DNA of 64,000 nucleotides. It comes from Paenibacillus sp. NAIST15-1 (GTDB taxonomy: Bacteria; Bacillota; Bacilli; Paenibacillales; Paenibacillaceae). This document shows, piece after piece, positions 34,992 to 43,977 of the stretch (position 1 is the first letter of the stretch; every line of letters starts with the position of its first letter). The stretch spans positions 62,001 through 126,000 of the forward strand of contig NZ_BBYF01000012.1 of assembly GCF_001894745.1 (NCBI RefSeq), given 5' to 3'. The notes beneath the pieces were generated by a model. The model was not told the DNA's origin. It ran no database searches and saw only the letters and a program-made list of their open reading frames with translations. A program made the position numbers and the translations under genes.

Positions 34992-35351
34992 CTAGTCGTC
35001 GCACTTCTCCGCTTTTCCCTCATTTGTTGCTGTACGGAAGCTGGAGCCGCAGCCGCAAGTTGCTACCGCATTCGGGTTGTCGATCGTGAAGCCGCCAGAC
35101 ATGCCGGATTCCTTGTAGTCGATTGTAAGTCCACTCAGATGAGGAACACTTTCCTTATCGATGACGACCTTCATGCCGCCAATCTCCAAATGCACATCTT
35201 CCTCAGTCTCTTCATCGTCAAATCCCATACCATAAGAGAATCCACTGCAACCGCCTGGACGAACACCGACGCGCAGGAACATATTTTCATTTTCCTCTTG
35301 CGCAATCATTTCCTTTATCTTCTCAATCGCTTCATCGCTGATTGTAATCAT
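34992..35351 (-). CDS. yutM: IscA/ErpA-type iron-sulfur assembly protein (YutM)
   Basis: A 119-residue A-type carrier protein. The three cluster-ligand Cys lie in VRPGGCSGFSYGM and VATCGCGSSF; the acidic stretch DDEETEEDV is typical. It delivers or stores Fe-S clusters. The ATG at 35351 has GAGGAGGGTGA upstream. It lies near yuzB and yutI, as in Bacillus, so this region groups Fe-S assembly functions with Fe-S and flavin enzymes. Confidence 0.92.
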   Translation of the reverse strand: MITISDEAIEKIKEMIAQEENENMFLRVGVRPGGCSGFSYGMGFDDEETEEDVHLEIGGMKVVIDKESVPHLSGLTIDYKESGMSGGFTIDNPNAVATCGCGSSFRTATNEGKAEKCDD

Positions 35352-35452
35352 TCTAATCACCCTCCTCGTATTACTAAGTATAACCATCCCCTTCGGCATA
35401 TACAAGAGAACATCGCTGCTGGTAATTTGCACCTTTACTTCCTGTAGACGTA

Positions 35453-35480
35453 TTGCCCCACCTCTTATGCGAATGTATAA
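35453..35480 (+). promoter_or_regulatory. SigA promoter of mqnE
   Basis: TTGCCC (35453-35458) and TATAAT (35475-35480), 16 bp apart, about 140 bp upstream of mqnE. Confidence 0.55.
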
Positions 35481-35520
35481 TGGAACTGACATCAATTAAT
35501 GTGATTCGTTTCACTGCAAT

Positions 35521-35553
35521 CTCCGACGGAACTTATCCGCCGCGGAGTTTTTT
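35521..35553 (+). terminator. Intrinsic terminator inside the mqnE 5' leader
   Basis: CTCCG / CGGAG stem with inner CGG / CCG pairs, followed by TTTTTTATTT. It lies between the promoter and the mqnE start with no gene before it, so it looks like an attenuator. Confidence 0.55.
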
Positions 35554-35618
35554 ATTTGTCAACAACAGCATATTGTGCTGAATTGTAAAAAGATACCTTA
35601 CCTGAAAGGGGCCTGTGT

Positions 35619-36725
35619 ATGACTACAGTCATGACGCGTCATGCCGATCCACGTATGGCCGAAATCGCAGATAAAGTCGAACGCGGTGAGCGCCTGACGC
35701 TTGAGGATGGCGTTTACTTGTATGAAACGGACGACCTGTTGACCTTGGGTCAATTGGCAAATCTTGCGAACATGCGCAAGAACGGCAAAAATGTTTATTT
35801 TATTGAAAATATGTCCCTATACTTCACGAACGTATGCGAAGCGCACTGCGCATTTTGCAACTTCCGTAAAGATCAAGGAGACGAAGGTGCTTATACATTA
35901 TCCGGTCAAGAAATGATTGACTTCGTAGATCAGCACATCCATCCGGGCGTACGCGAGTTCCATATCGTTGGCGGACACAACCCGCATGTACCGTTCTCTT
36001 ATTATGTAGATTCGCTTCGTGCACTGAACGAGAAGTATCCAGACGTCACACTTAAGGCGTACACAGCAGCTGAAATTGATTTCTTCACACGCATCAGCGG
36101 CTTGAGCATTGAAGAGGTGCTTAAAGAGCTAATGAATGCCGGACTGGAATCTCTGACAGGTGGAGGAGCAGAAATTCTATCCGATGAATATCGGAAGAAG
36201 ATGCGTGTCGAGAAAGCTGGCGTTGAGCGCTATCTCGAAGTTCACCGTACGGCACATCAACTTGGCATGAAGACACATACAACGATGCTGTACGGCGCAA
36301 TCGAATCGCATGAGGATCGTATTCGCCATATGATCTCGATCCGCGAACTTCAAGATGAGACGAATGGCTTCCAAGTATTCATCCCATTGTCTATGCAGCC
36401 GAAGAGTCCTAAAGCCAGCATCAAGCGCCGCAACTCCGCTTATGAAGACTTGAAGACAATTGCGATCAGCCGCCTTATGCTGGACAACATTCAACATATT
36501 AAAGCGTACTTCATCAATATCGGAACCCAGTTGACACAAGTTGCACTTACGTTCGGTGCTTCCGACGTGCACGGCACGCTTGTGAAGGAACGCATCAGTC
36601 ATGCAGCCGGCGCGCTTACACCGGAAGGTTTGACGCGCGATGAACTCGTATGGCTCATTAAGGGAGCAGGCCGTACGCCAATCGAACGCGATACGTTCTA
36701 CAATCCGATTAAGATATACGAGTAA
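35619..36725 (+). CDS. mqnE: Aminofutalosine synthase MqnE
   Basis: Radical SAM enzyme of 368 residues. The 4Fe-4S motif is CEAHCAFCNF, with GGHNP and AYTAAEIDFF typical of the MqnE/CofH group. It joins the radical from SAM with 3-[(1-carboxyvinyl)oxy]benzoate to make aminofutalosine in the futalosine route to menaquinone. AAAGGGG precedes the ATG. The UbiD-type decarboxylase at 47900 is another likely member of the route, and the NDH-2 enzyme uses the product. Confidence 0.9.
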   Translation: MTTVMTRHADPRMAEIADKVERGERLTLEDGVYLYETDDLLTLGQLANLANMRKNGKNVYFIENMSLYFTNVCEAHCAFCNFRKDQGDEGAYTLSGQEMIDFVDQHIHPGVREFHIVGGHNPHVPFSYYVDSLRALNEKYPDVTLKAYTAAEIDFFTRISGLSIEEVLKELMNAGLESLTGGGAEILSDEYRKKMRVEKAGVERYLEVHRTAHQLGMKTHTTMLYGAIESHEDRIRHMISIRELQDETNGFQVFIPLSMQPKSPKASIKRRNSAYEDLKTIAISRLMLDNIQHIKAYFINIGTQLTQVALTFGASDVHGTLVKERISHAAGALTPEGLTRDELVWLIKGAGRTPIERDTFYNPIKIYE

Positions 36726-36964
36726 TGTCGATGTAATTGATCATTGAGCATATTAGAGAGATAGAGGTAATGCATGACCCTATTGGATCATACAACAGAG
36801 AATCAGCAACCGCGGGCACGATTCATAACACCGAAGACATGACTTCCAGCTGGCTTCACGGAATCGCGTCCCAGGCAAATGAGTGGAGCCATACGACGTA
36901 ATCGCCGCTTGCGGCGCAGCACCTACCATCTTAATTTTTCGGCAACATGGGGGGAGTCGAACAG

Positions 36965-38038
36965 ATGAAACGATACGTCATACTCGGTGGCGGCTACGGA
37001 GGATTGGCCATCATTAGTCGGTTGTTGGAGGGCGAGCTGCCTTCCGATGTACAACTTGTATTAGTTGACCGCATGCCTTATCAAGGCCTCAAGACGGAGT
37101 ATTATGCACTAGCAGCTGGAACGGTGTCGGATATGGACATTCGCGTGTCCTTCCCGGATGATCCGCGCGTGCACCTGCATTATGGGAATGTTCAATCCAT
37201 TGACTTGGACGGGCAGTTTGTCCACTTCTCGGATGGAGATGCACTCGCCTATGATCATCTAGTCATCGGTCTGGGTTGCACGGATAAGTATCATGGCATT
37301 CCAGGCGCCGAGCAGTTCGGCAACAGCATTCAATCACTCGCCAGTACAAGACGCACCTATCAATTGCTAAATGACATCCGTCCATACGGACATGTAAGCA
37401 TTGTGGGCGGTGGGCTTAGCGGTGTTGAAATGGCGGCAGAGCTGCGTGAGAGCCGACCTGATCTCAATATCCGGATTCTGGATCGGGGATCGCGCGTGCT
37501 ATCTGCGTTCCCGGAGAAGCTCTCTCACTTTGTCTCTGGCTGGTTCCTTGAGCACCATATTGAGCTTCGTTCTTTTGTGAATGTGAGCCACCTCGAGGAA
37601 GGGGTCATCTATAACCGGAAAGAAGAATTCGAAGAAGAGATTTTGTCGGACGTTACCGTATGGACTGCCGGCATTCAGCCTGTTGCTCCGGTACAGCAGC
37701 TCCAAGTTGCGAAGGATCCACAGGGTCGTGTCATCATTAACGAATATCATCACATTCCCGAATATCCGAATGTGTTCGTTGTAGGAGATTGCGCAAGCCT
37801 CCCGTTCTCGCCTAGCGCACAAGCAGCAGGCGCCCAAGGGGAGCAGATCGCGGATGTCATTCGGGCGAAATGGAACGGGGAAACTCCTCGCTTAGGCAAA
37901 ATTAAGCTGAAGGGCGTGCTAGGTGCATTAGGTAAAAAATCCGGCTTCGGCGTTGTTGGCAAGCGTGCCGTTGTAGGGTATGTGCCTCGCGTCATTAAGA
38001 GCGGTGTATTATGGATGTCTAAGAACCATTTCGGATAA
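36965..38038 (+). CDS. yutJ: NADH dehydrogenase-like flavoprotein (YutJ)
   Basis: A 357-residue two-dinucleotide-binding flavoprotein. FAD motif ILGGGYGGLAI, NAD motif SIVGGGLSGVEMA and VFVVGDCASL near the second FAD contact. Related to the NDH-2 at 27041 but shorter. The ATG at 36965 has GGGGGGAG 8 nt upstream. The preceding 239 bp hold a short GC hairpin (CGCCGC / GCGGCG near 36903) and no supported gene. Confidence 0.88.
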   Translation: MKRYVILGGGYGGLAIISRLLEGELPSDVQLVLVDRMPYQGLKTEYYALAAGTVSDMDIRVSFPDDPRVHLHYGNVQSIDLDGQFVHFSDGDALAYDHLVIGLGCTDKYHGIPGAEQFGNSIQSLASTRRTYQLLNDIRPYGHVSIVGGGLSGVEMAAELRESRPDLNIRILDRGSRVLSAFPEKLSHFVSGWFLEHHIELRSFVNVSHLEEGVIYNRKEEFEEEILSDVTVWTAGIQPVAPVQQLQVAKDPQGRVIINEYHHIPEYPNVFVVGDCASLPFSPSAQAAGAQGEQIADVIRAKWNGETPRLGKIKLKGVLGALGKKSGFGVVGKRAVVGYVPRVIKSGVLWMSKNHFG

Positions 38039-38084
38039 TATATGCAATGATTCTACTCTATAACAAAGCATGGGAGCAGCGGCA

Positions 38085-38339
38085 TCAATCGATGTCCAGC
38101 TGCTCCCATGCTTTTATTTCCTCTATTTTGATCATAATTTTGTCATATAACTCATCTGCCGTTTCCCCAGCAACGATTTCACCATTTACTAATGCAAACG
38201 GAAACATGTAGCACTCCCCGCAATTCCCGAGACAACCATACTCCAGTACGTCATACTCCGGGTTGCCTTCTAGGCGCTTCATGACATTATCTGTCCCGTG
38301 ATGCATATTATTCACACAAAATTCTATGATTGGTCGCAT
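38085..38339 (-). CDS. yuzB: YuzB family protein (DUF1450)
   Basis: An 84-residue protein beginning MRPIIEFCVNNMHHG, then YGCLGNCGECYMFPFALVNG, with Cys residues spaced as in the DUF1450/YuzB family, and a charged helical end. Role unknown; usually next to yutI and yutJ. The ATG at 38339 has GGGGGA 8 nt upstream; ATG at 38345 is too close. Confidence 0.88.
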   Translation of the reverse strand: MRPIIEFCVNNMHHGTDNVMKRLEGNPEYDVLEYGCLGNCGECYMFPFALVNGEIVAGETADELYDKIMIKIEEIKAWEQLDID

Positions 38340-38430
38340 TGACATTATCCCCCGCTTTCATGTTGCGCCTTTGAATTCGGATAGCTTTATAATATAATAA
38401 AATCAGCATGGATGAAAGGAGTTGTCATAG

Positions 38431-38676
38431 ATGAGTGAAAATGCACAAAGCACAGTTTACGATGAAGTGCTGGAAGTGTTGGATAAACTGCGCCCGTTCT
38501 TGCAGCGCGATGGCGGCGACGTTGAATTGGTTGATGTTGAAGACGGCATCGTTAAGCTTCGCCTGATGGGCGCTTGCGGCAGCTGCCCAAGCTCCACGAT
38601 CACATTGAAAGCGGGTATTGAGCGCGCTTTGGTGGAAGAAGTGGAAGGCATTACAGAAGTCGTACAAGTATTCTAA
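38431..38676 (+). CDS. yutI: NifU-like Fe-S scaffold protein (YutI)
   Basis: An 81-residue NifU C-terminal-domain protein. [19 protein letters not shown] and the cluster motif ACGSCPSS identify it. It probably carries or transfers Fe-S clusters. AAAGGAG precedes the ATG; a terminator follows at 38704-38748. Confidence 0.93.
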   Translation: MSENAQSTVYDEVLEVLDKLRPFLQRDGGDVELVDVEDGIVKLRLMGACGSCPSSTITLKAGIERALVEEVEGITEVVQVF

Positions 38677-38703
38677 ATTGAATAATTGGACTTCATAAGA
38701 AGG

Positions 38704-38748
38704 AAGGCTGTCACCAGCAGTTGAATCTGCCGGGGACAGCCTTTTTTC
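38704..38748 (+). terminator. Intrinsic terminator of yutI
   Basis: Stem AAGGCTGTC / GGACAGCCTT followed by TTTTC. Confidence 0.8.
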
Positions 38749-38873
38749 AATCCCGAATCATTTCATTGCGTTAACTTATCACTGCTAAATAATAGGTACA
38801 GCGACATTGCTGGATAGCTGCTACTGCTGCGGCTGCTTCGCTTAACTGCAGCTTGTTCCCCATCATTCTTCCG

Positions 38874-40016
38874 TTATTTCAACTGAATTCCAAGCTTCAA
38901 GGCCATGCCGATATTATAAGCAGTTCGCTCCATATTGTCAGCAGCTTGTCCTAAGGCCTCCTCCAATGTCGTAACTCCCGGAACAATCGTGAACACCATA
39001 TCGATACCGTGCTCATGAACCACTTCATGTCCAGCTGCAAGCGTACCTGCAATACCGATAACTGGTACTCCATGCAGCTTCGCCGTCTTCGCTACGCCGA
39101 TTGGCGTCTTGCCGTAAATGGTCTGCCCGTCAATCTTGCCTTCACCAGTAATGACCACATCAGCATCAACTGCATGATCTGCTAAGCCGGTTGCGTCGAT
39201 GACAATATCTACTCCTCGCTTCAATTCAGCTTGCAGAAAAGCCACCACGCCTGCCCCAAGCCCTCCGGCCGCCCCAGCGCCTGGCATATGGGCGACATCA
39301 CAACCGACGTCCTCCCGTAGCTTCGCCGCATAGAGCGCCAAGTTCACATCCAGCTGTTTCACCATCTCCGGCGTAGCCCCCTTCTGAGGGCCAAATACTG
39401 CTGATGCTCCCCGCTCTCCGATAAGCGGGTTGTCAACATCGCAGGCCGCTACGAATTTCACCTTCGCAAGCCGAGGGTCAACACCGCTCAAATCGATATG
39501 TGCAATGCGGCCGACCTCTTCGCCTCCATCACCAATTTCCGTTCCATCCTCAGCTAACAGCCGAATACCAAGCGCTTGAGCCATCCCAGCGCCGCCATCA
39601 TTCGTAGCGCTGCCTCCAAGCCCCAGGATAATCGTCTCTACCCCCTCATTCAATGCGGATAGGATTAGCTCTCCCATCCCCCGCGTCGTCGTAACGAGTG
39701 GATTCCGCTGTGCCGGTGGAACAAGCGCCAGTCCCGATGCCGCAGCCATCTCAATAACTGCGGATTTGCCATCACCCAAGACGCCATAGAACCCTTCCAC
39801 AGGTGTTCCAAGCGGCCCTGTTACTGTCGTCCGTACAATTCGGCCGCTTGTCGCATCTACAAGCGACTGCACGGTCCCTTCTCCGCCATCTGCCATCGGT
39901 ACATATACGAGTTCCGCCTCCGGGAATACCCGCCCCAAGCCGCGGCCAATCGCCTGACATGCTTCCCACGCAGACAAACTTTCTTTAAAAGAGTCTGGAG
40001 CAATTACGAATTTCAT
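38874..40016 (-). CDS. glxK: Glycerate kinase
   Basis: GK-type-1 glycerate kinase of 380 residues. MKFVIAPDSFKESLSA at the start, YVPMADGGEGTV, GLGGSATNDGGAG and EGKIDGQT are the family motifs. It phosphorylates D-glycerate, by family usually at position 2. It lies behind a GntP permease and a CdaR regulator, so this is a glycerate or sugar-acid uptake and use operon. AGGAG lies 9 nt before the ATG. Confidence 0.92.
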   Translation of the reverse strand: MKFVIAPDSFKESLSAWEACQAIGRGLGRVFPEAELVYVPMADGGEGTVQSLVDATSGRIVRTTVTGPLGTPVEGFYGVLGDGKSAVIEMAAASGLALVPPAQRNPLVTTTRGMGELILSALNEGVETIILGLGGSATNDGGAGMAQALGIRLLAEDGTEIGDGGEEVGRIAHIDLSGVDPRLAKVKFVAACDVDNPLIGERGASAVFGPQKGATPEMVKQLDVNLALYAAKLREDVGCDVAHMPGAGAAGGLGAGVVAFLQAELKRGVDIVIDATGLADHAVDADVVITGEGKIDGQTIYGKTPIGVAKTAKLHGVPVIGIAGTLAAGHEVVHEHGIDMVFTIVPGVTTLEEALGQAADNMERTAYNIGMALKLGIQLK

Positions 40017-40151
40017 ACTGATCCACTCCTATCCATGCAATCTGACTTTCTCTCTTTCTCGCCGAGTTGTGCATTAGCTGTTTCAAAGTTATACCTGACT
40101 TGCGAAATTTACGGCCTTGTCCCAGCACATTGTATTGTCCTTGTCCTTGGC

Positions 40152-41420
40152 TTACAAGAACCAGCCGAAGACACCGAATACGAGCGTAGATACGATAGCG
40201 AGCACGAGACCGATTAGCGTTTCATAGGGGATAAGACGAAGACGTTCCTTCATCGCCATATTCACGCTGCCGCCAGTGGCATGGAAGAAGCTGCCGTGCG
40301 GCATATGGTCGAACACCGTAGCACCCGCATGTATCATTGCCGCTGCCCCTAAGGATGCGACGCCAAGCTCCATAATGGTCGAACCGAATACCGAGCTTGC
40401 TACCGCAGTACCTGCAGTTGTGGACGCTGTCGCCAGAGACATCAAGGCACCACTGATTGGTGCAAGTAAATAGGCTGGCAAGCCTGAAGCCGTCAGGCCA
40501 TCGATAATAACATCCTTCAACTGTGAGTTCGAAATAATTCCAGCAAGTGTCCCCGTCCCGATAAGCATGACGGCAACACCCGTCATTTTGCCAAGTCCAG
40601 AGGTTGCATATCGGTTAATCTGTGTAATGCGTCCCATACAGAGTGCCCCTACTAAACCACCAACAGGGAGAGCGATAATGGGGTCAATGGCGATGCCTGC
40701 AATCGGGCGCAAGGCCAGCAATGCAATTGCTGTTATTGGCGCCATCATTGCAGCAAGAAAGCTAGGAAGCTGCTCCTTGCTATCCTCCACCTGCTCTACA
40801 CCTGCTACCTTCGTTCCTTTATGAGACAACTTTTTCGCAATCCAATACGTTACGAACAAACCAATCAAAGCTGGGATAATTCCTGCTGCCATTATCGAAG
40901 TCAACGGGATATGGAAAGCATCCGCCGCAGAAATCGCGTTCGGGTTCGGCGACATAATGTTGCCTGCCTTGCCTCCCCCAATCATAGCGAGCAATATCGC
41001 CATACGGGACAAGTCTGCACGCTGCGCAATTGCAAGTGCGATTGGAGCCACCGTAATGACCGCCACGTCGATAAATACACCAACAGCTGTCAACACCATC
41101 GTTGCAAAAGCTAGTGCGAACAATGCGCGAGTCTCGCCTACCTTGCGTACTAATGTCTCTGCAATCGTCTTCGCTCCGCCTGATTCAATCAATACGCCTG
41201 CAAGAACACCTGCTGCTAATATTCGCAGCACTGCTGGAATCATCGTCTTGGCTCCATCCATCATTAGCGTTACGGAGTCAATTAAACCAATTCCTCCGAC
41301 TACGCCGCCTACCAGCGCGCCAATCATCATACCGTACGCCGGTGGGACTTTTCGTAAAATAAGCACGATAGCAACCACTAAAGCCGCCAGTGCACCAAGT
41401 ACAGATACCGTTACTGTCAT
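40152..41420 (-). CDS. GntP family gluconate/glycerate permease
   Basis: A 422-residue membrane protein with about 12 hydrophobic helices and the family segments RKVPPAYGMMIGALVGG, GGGKAGNIMSPNPNAISAAD and ATASTTAGTAVASSV. Such proteins import gluconate, glycerate or related acids with protons. The neighbouring glycerate kinase favours glycerate. The ATG at 41420 has AAGGAGG 9 nt upstream; the longer frame is non-coding leader containing the operators at 41481-41525. Confidence 0.9.
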   Translation of the reverse strand: MTVTVSVLGALAALVVAIVLILRKVPPAYGMMIGALVGGVVGGIGLIDSVTLMMDGAKTMIPAVLRILAAGVLAGVLIESGGAKTIAETLVRKVGETRALFALAFATMVLTAVGVFIDVAVITVAPIALAIAQRADLSRMAILLAMIGGGKAGNIMSPNPNAISAADAFHIPLTSIMAAGIIPALIGLFVTYWIAKKLSHKGTKVAGVEQVEDSKEQLPSFLAAMMAPITAIALLALRPIAGIAIDPIIALPVGGLVGALCMGRITQINRYATSGLGKMTGVAVMLIGTGTLAGIISNSQLKDVIIDGLTASGLPAYLLAPISGALMSLATASTTAGTAVASSVFGSTIMELGVASLGAAAMIHAGATVFDHMPHGSFFHATGGSVNMAMKERLRLIPYETLIGLVLAIVSTLVFGVFGWFL

Positions 41421-41480
41421 AGTCCCCATCCTCCTTGAAGATGCAGTGTGTCGTTGTTGTACCTTTACTTTACCTCCAAT

Positions 41481-41525
41481 ATGAAAGCGCTTCATCATGC
41501 ATAAACATGAAATGAAGCGCTTTAA
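41481..41525. promoter_or_regulatory. Paired palindromic operators before the permease gene
   Basis: ATGAAAGCGCTTCAT (41481-41495) and AATGAAGCGCTTTAA (41511-41525) share TGAAGCGCTTT in opposite orientation, 30 bp apart. Both resemble cre. A third copy (TTTGAAGCGCTCAAA) lies before the SDR gene of the same cluster. Confidence 0.6.
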
Positions 41526-41649
41526 AAAGTGTATTTTTTGTTCAATTGCACAATACAAGATCCATCAACCTTTGTCTTGCTGCTATCAGGCCGGTATGTG
41601 AAATAAGATACATGCAATAGACATGCTCAGCCTTTCCGTTGTTAACTGG

Positions 41650-42807
41650 CTAAGACTCATTACTGCGCAGCATCGCGTGAATCCACCACGCCGACATTAA
41701 CGTAAACAAATCGCGAAAGCTCTTGGGATCCTTGCCTGTCACATCCGCAATCCGCTGAAGACGATAACGGAGCGTGTTGCGATGGATGGCCAGCCGCTGT
41801 GCAATCCGCTGCTGCTCGCCGCTCTCCTCATAATACACCTGCAGAGTCTGCCTCAATTCCCCGCTCCGATCCTCTTGGATGAATCGCTGCCACATCTGCT
41901 CCATTTCATCCGTAACCCAGCTGCGGCCCACATTCGCCAGCACCGTCTCATTTGGCATATCCTCACTATAATAGACCGTATGCTCAGGAAGGATTGCTTG
42001 ACCCGCGCGCATCGTATCTTGAGCAGAGCGATAGGATGCGATGAGCCCATCGATTCCTGAATAAGCCTTGCCCACCGCGATACGAAGAGGTGCGATCTGC
42101 TTCTCTTCCAGCAACTTCCGAATTTGCCGTATTCCCTCGCATATATCCATATTCGGCTTCCGTGGGTGCAAATGCGGCTTGAATAGGACGATTTGCCGCG
42201 TATTCCGTATCGCGATAAGATCAATTGTCGGCCGCCCTTCCAACAGTTCTACAACTCTGCGCAGTGTAGGCACTGAATCCGCATCCTGTTCATCCGTAAG
42301 CTCCAGAATACAAGCAACACGAGGCTTGTCCGGCTTCAGGCCTATTTGTTCCGCCTGCAGGCGAAGCATGGCTTGATCTCCCGGTTCCGCATGAATGACC
42401 GATAAGAGGAAATCCTCCTTCATCCGCTTATCCCAGCGCGCCTTTTCCAACAAATCCGCCTGCTCCAAATACATCTCAGCTGTCATCTTGACAAGTTCCC
42501 CATACTTCGTCACTTCAGCAGGATCTCCCGTAATCCCGATAACACCGACAACTTCTCCGCGAAATTGAATAACAAGATTCGTCCCCGGCATAACTCCATG
42601 AAGATTGCGTGCACTCTCTTTATCGATCTCGAACCTTCCCTTGCGCTCAATGGCAATGAGTGCCCCTTCATGCTTTTGATTAATGCGGGACAGGTCGCCC
42701 GAGCCAATGATCCGCCCACGCTCATCCATCACATTTACATTGTACCCAATGACCTGCATCGTCCGTGAGACGATTGCTTGCGCCAATTGCTTGGTCAGCC
42801 AACTCAT
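41650..42807 (-). CDS. CdaR family sugar-diacid/glycerate regulator
   Basis: A 385-residue transcription regulator. The N-terminal ligand domain (MSWLTKQLAQAIVSRTMQ to about residue 135) contains NVMDERGRIIGSGD and GEVVGVIGITGDP, typical of CdaR. A middle domain follows, then a PucR-like HTH (AQRLAIHRNTLRYRLQRIAD). By family it activates glycerate, galactarate or glucarate use. The start at 42807 has AGGTGG upstream. Confidence 0.9.
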   Translation of the reverse strand: MSWLTKQLAQAIVSRTMQVIGYNVNVMDERGRIIGSGDLSRINQKHEGALIAIERKGRFEIDKESARNLHGVMPGTNLVIQFRGEVVGVIGITGDPAEVTKYGELVKMTAEMYLEQADLLEKARWDKRMKEDFLLSVIHAEPGDQAMLRLQAEQIGLKPDKPRVACILELTDEQDADSVPTLRRVVELLEGRPTIDLIAIRNTRQIVLFKPHLHPRKPNMDICEGIRQIRKLLEEKQIAPLRIAVGKAYSGIDGLIASYRSAQDTMRAGQAILPEHTVYYSEDMPNETVLANVGRSWVTDEMEQMWQRFIQEDRSGELRQTLQVYYEESGEQQRIAQRLAIHRNTLRYRLQRIADVTGKDPKSFRDLFTLMSAWWIHAMLRSNES

Positions 42808-42956
42808 ATCTTCATACCACCTATCACGCGAAATCAGAAAGAGGTTAGGACATCCCGCATCCCGTCCATCCTTCTTCTCCAAAATATGAAAACGCCCTCG
42901 TTCCAACAGGGCACAGCAACCGCTGTGTCTGTCAGCCGACGGGCGTACATGCAGCA

Positions 42957-43739
42957 TTAGGATTTCGAGCTAATCGTTGTACGAATAGGATCGAGTCCGC
43001 CTGAGACATTAATAATATTACCAGTTATAAAGTCAGAAGCATCCTCACATAGGAAGCGGATGACTCGTGTCACATCTTCACCACTACCGGGACGGCCGCG
43101 CGGCGTTTCATCATCGGTTAGATGAAGTACATCCTCGATTTTTCGCTCCTTGTTGTCACCACGAATATCGCCAGGGCAAATCATATTCACCGTAATGCCA
43201 TTCTGTGCTTCCTCTACCGCCAGTGTCTTCGTGAAAGACACTAGTCCCACCTTGGCTGCGGCATACACCGCCCGATGCGGCCAAGAACGCGCCTCAGACG
43301 CATGGCCGAAGCCATAATGGATAATGCGCCCCCATCCCTTCTTCCGCATCGATCCGAGCAGCAAATGATCGAGCAGTATGACACCACTTAGATTCCCATT
43401 CAATAAATACATAATGTCCTCTTCCGAGTAATCCGCGAACAATCTCCGCTCTCTGATGAACGGCCCAGCATTGTTCACCACAATATCAGCCATACCGATG
43501 CGTTCATTCATTTTAGTAACGAGCCGCTTCACTTCCTCCGGCTTGGAAATATCCGCGCGAATGGCAATACACCGTATTCCCGTCTTCTCGAGCTGGAGCC
43601 GCAGTGCTTCAGCCTCTGCCTCGCTATGTACATAATTTAAGACAATATCATGCCCGGCTTCGGCCAATGTCATAGCTGTCATCTTCCCGAGGCCTTTGGC
43701 GCTCCCCGTAATAAGAGCAATTTTACGCTGCTGTTCCAC
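42957..43739 (-). CDS. SDR family oxidoreductase
   Basis: A 260-residue short-chain dehydrogenase with TGSAKGLG (NADP motif), NNAG, catalytic YAAAK and ITGNIINVSGG at the end. The usual catalytic Ser position reads RIIHYGFGH, so the canonical Ser may be missing or shifted. GTG start with GGAGG 8 nt upstream; a palindrome TTTGAAGCGCTCAAA lies just before the ribosome binding site. It may make or use the sugar acid handled by the downstream genes. Confidence 0.85.
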   Translation of the reverse strand: MEQQRKIALITGSAKGLGKMTAMTLAEAGHDIVLNYVHSEAEAEALRLQLEKTGIRCIAIRADISKPEEVKRLVTKMNERIGMADIVVNNAGPFIRERRLFADYSEEDIMYLLNGNLSGVILLDHLLLGSMRKKGWGRIIHYGFGHASEARSWPHRAVYAAAKVGLVSFTKTLAVEEAQNGITVNMICPGDIRGDNKERKIEDVLHLTDDETPRGRPGSGEDVTRVIRFLCEDASDFITGNIINVSGGLDPIRTTISSKS

Positions 43740-43753
43740 GTCGTAATCCTCCT

Positions 43754-43768
43754 TTTGAGCGCTTCAAA
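43754..43768. promoter_or_regulatory. Palindromic operator immediately before the SDR gene
   Basis: Minus strand TTTGAAGCGCTCAAA shares TGAAGCGCT with the two operators before the GntP gene. Its position against the ribosome binding site suggests repression. Confidence 0.5.
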
Positions 43769-43890
43769 GAACTTCCACGTTCAGTATAAGATATTTGCCT
43801 TGGCAGAACAACTTTGCATTGGACAATGATGTAGACAGACTGTCCCGCTCCGCAATGCAATGTACTTGTATCCCTTCCACCTAGATTACA

Positions 43891-43955
43891 GAAAAAAAAG
43901 CCCTAGCAGCAAGCTCCACCTTTCTTATCGAAAGACAGCTTGCCTCTAGGGCTTC
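43891..43955 (-). terminator. Intrinsic terminator of metNIQ
   Basis: Minus strand AGCCCTAG and GGCAAGCT pair with AGCTTGC and CTAGGGCT, followed by eight T. Confidence 0.85.
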
Positions 43956-43977
43956 TCTCATTGAAAGTATTCTACAA

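Noticed and set aside
36777-36844. 22-codon plus frame between mqnE and yutJ
   Set aside because: Only a weak GAGGT precedes it, the product is not similar to anything known, and the frame is very short.
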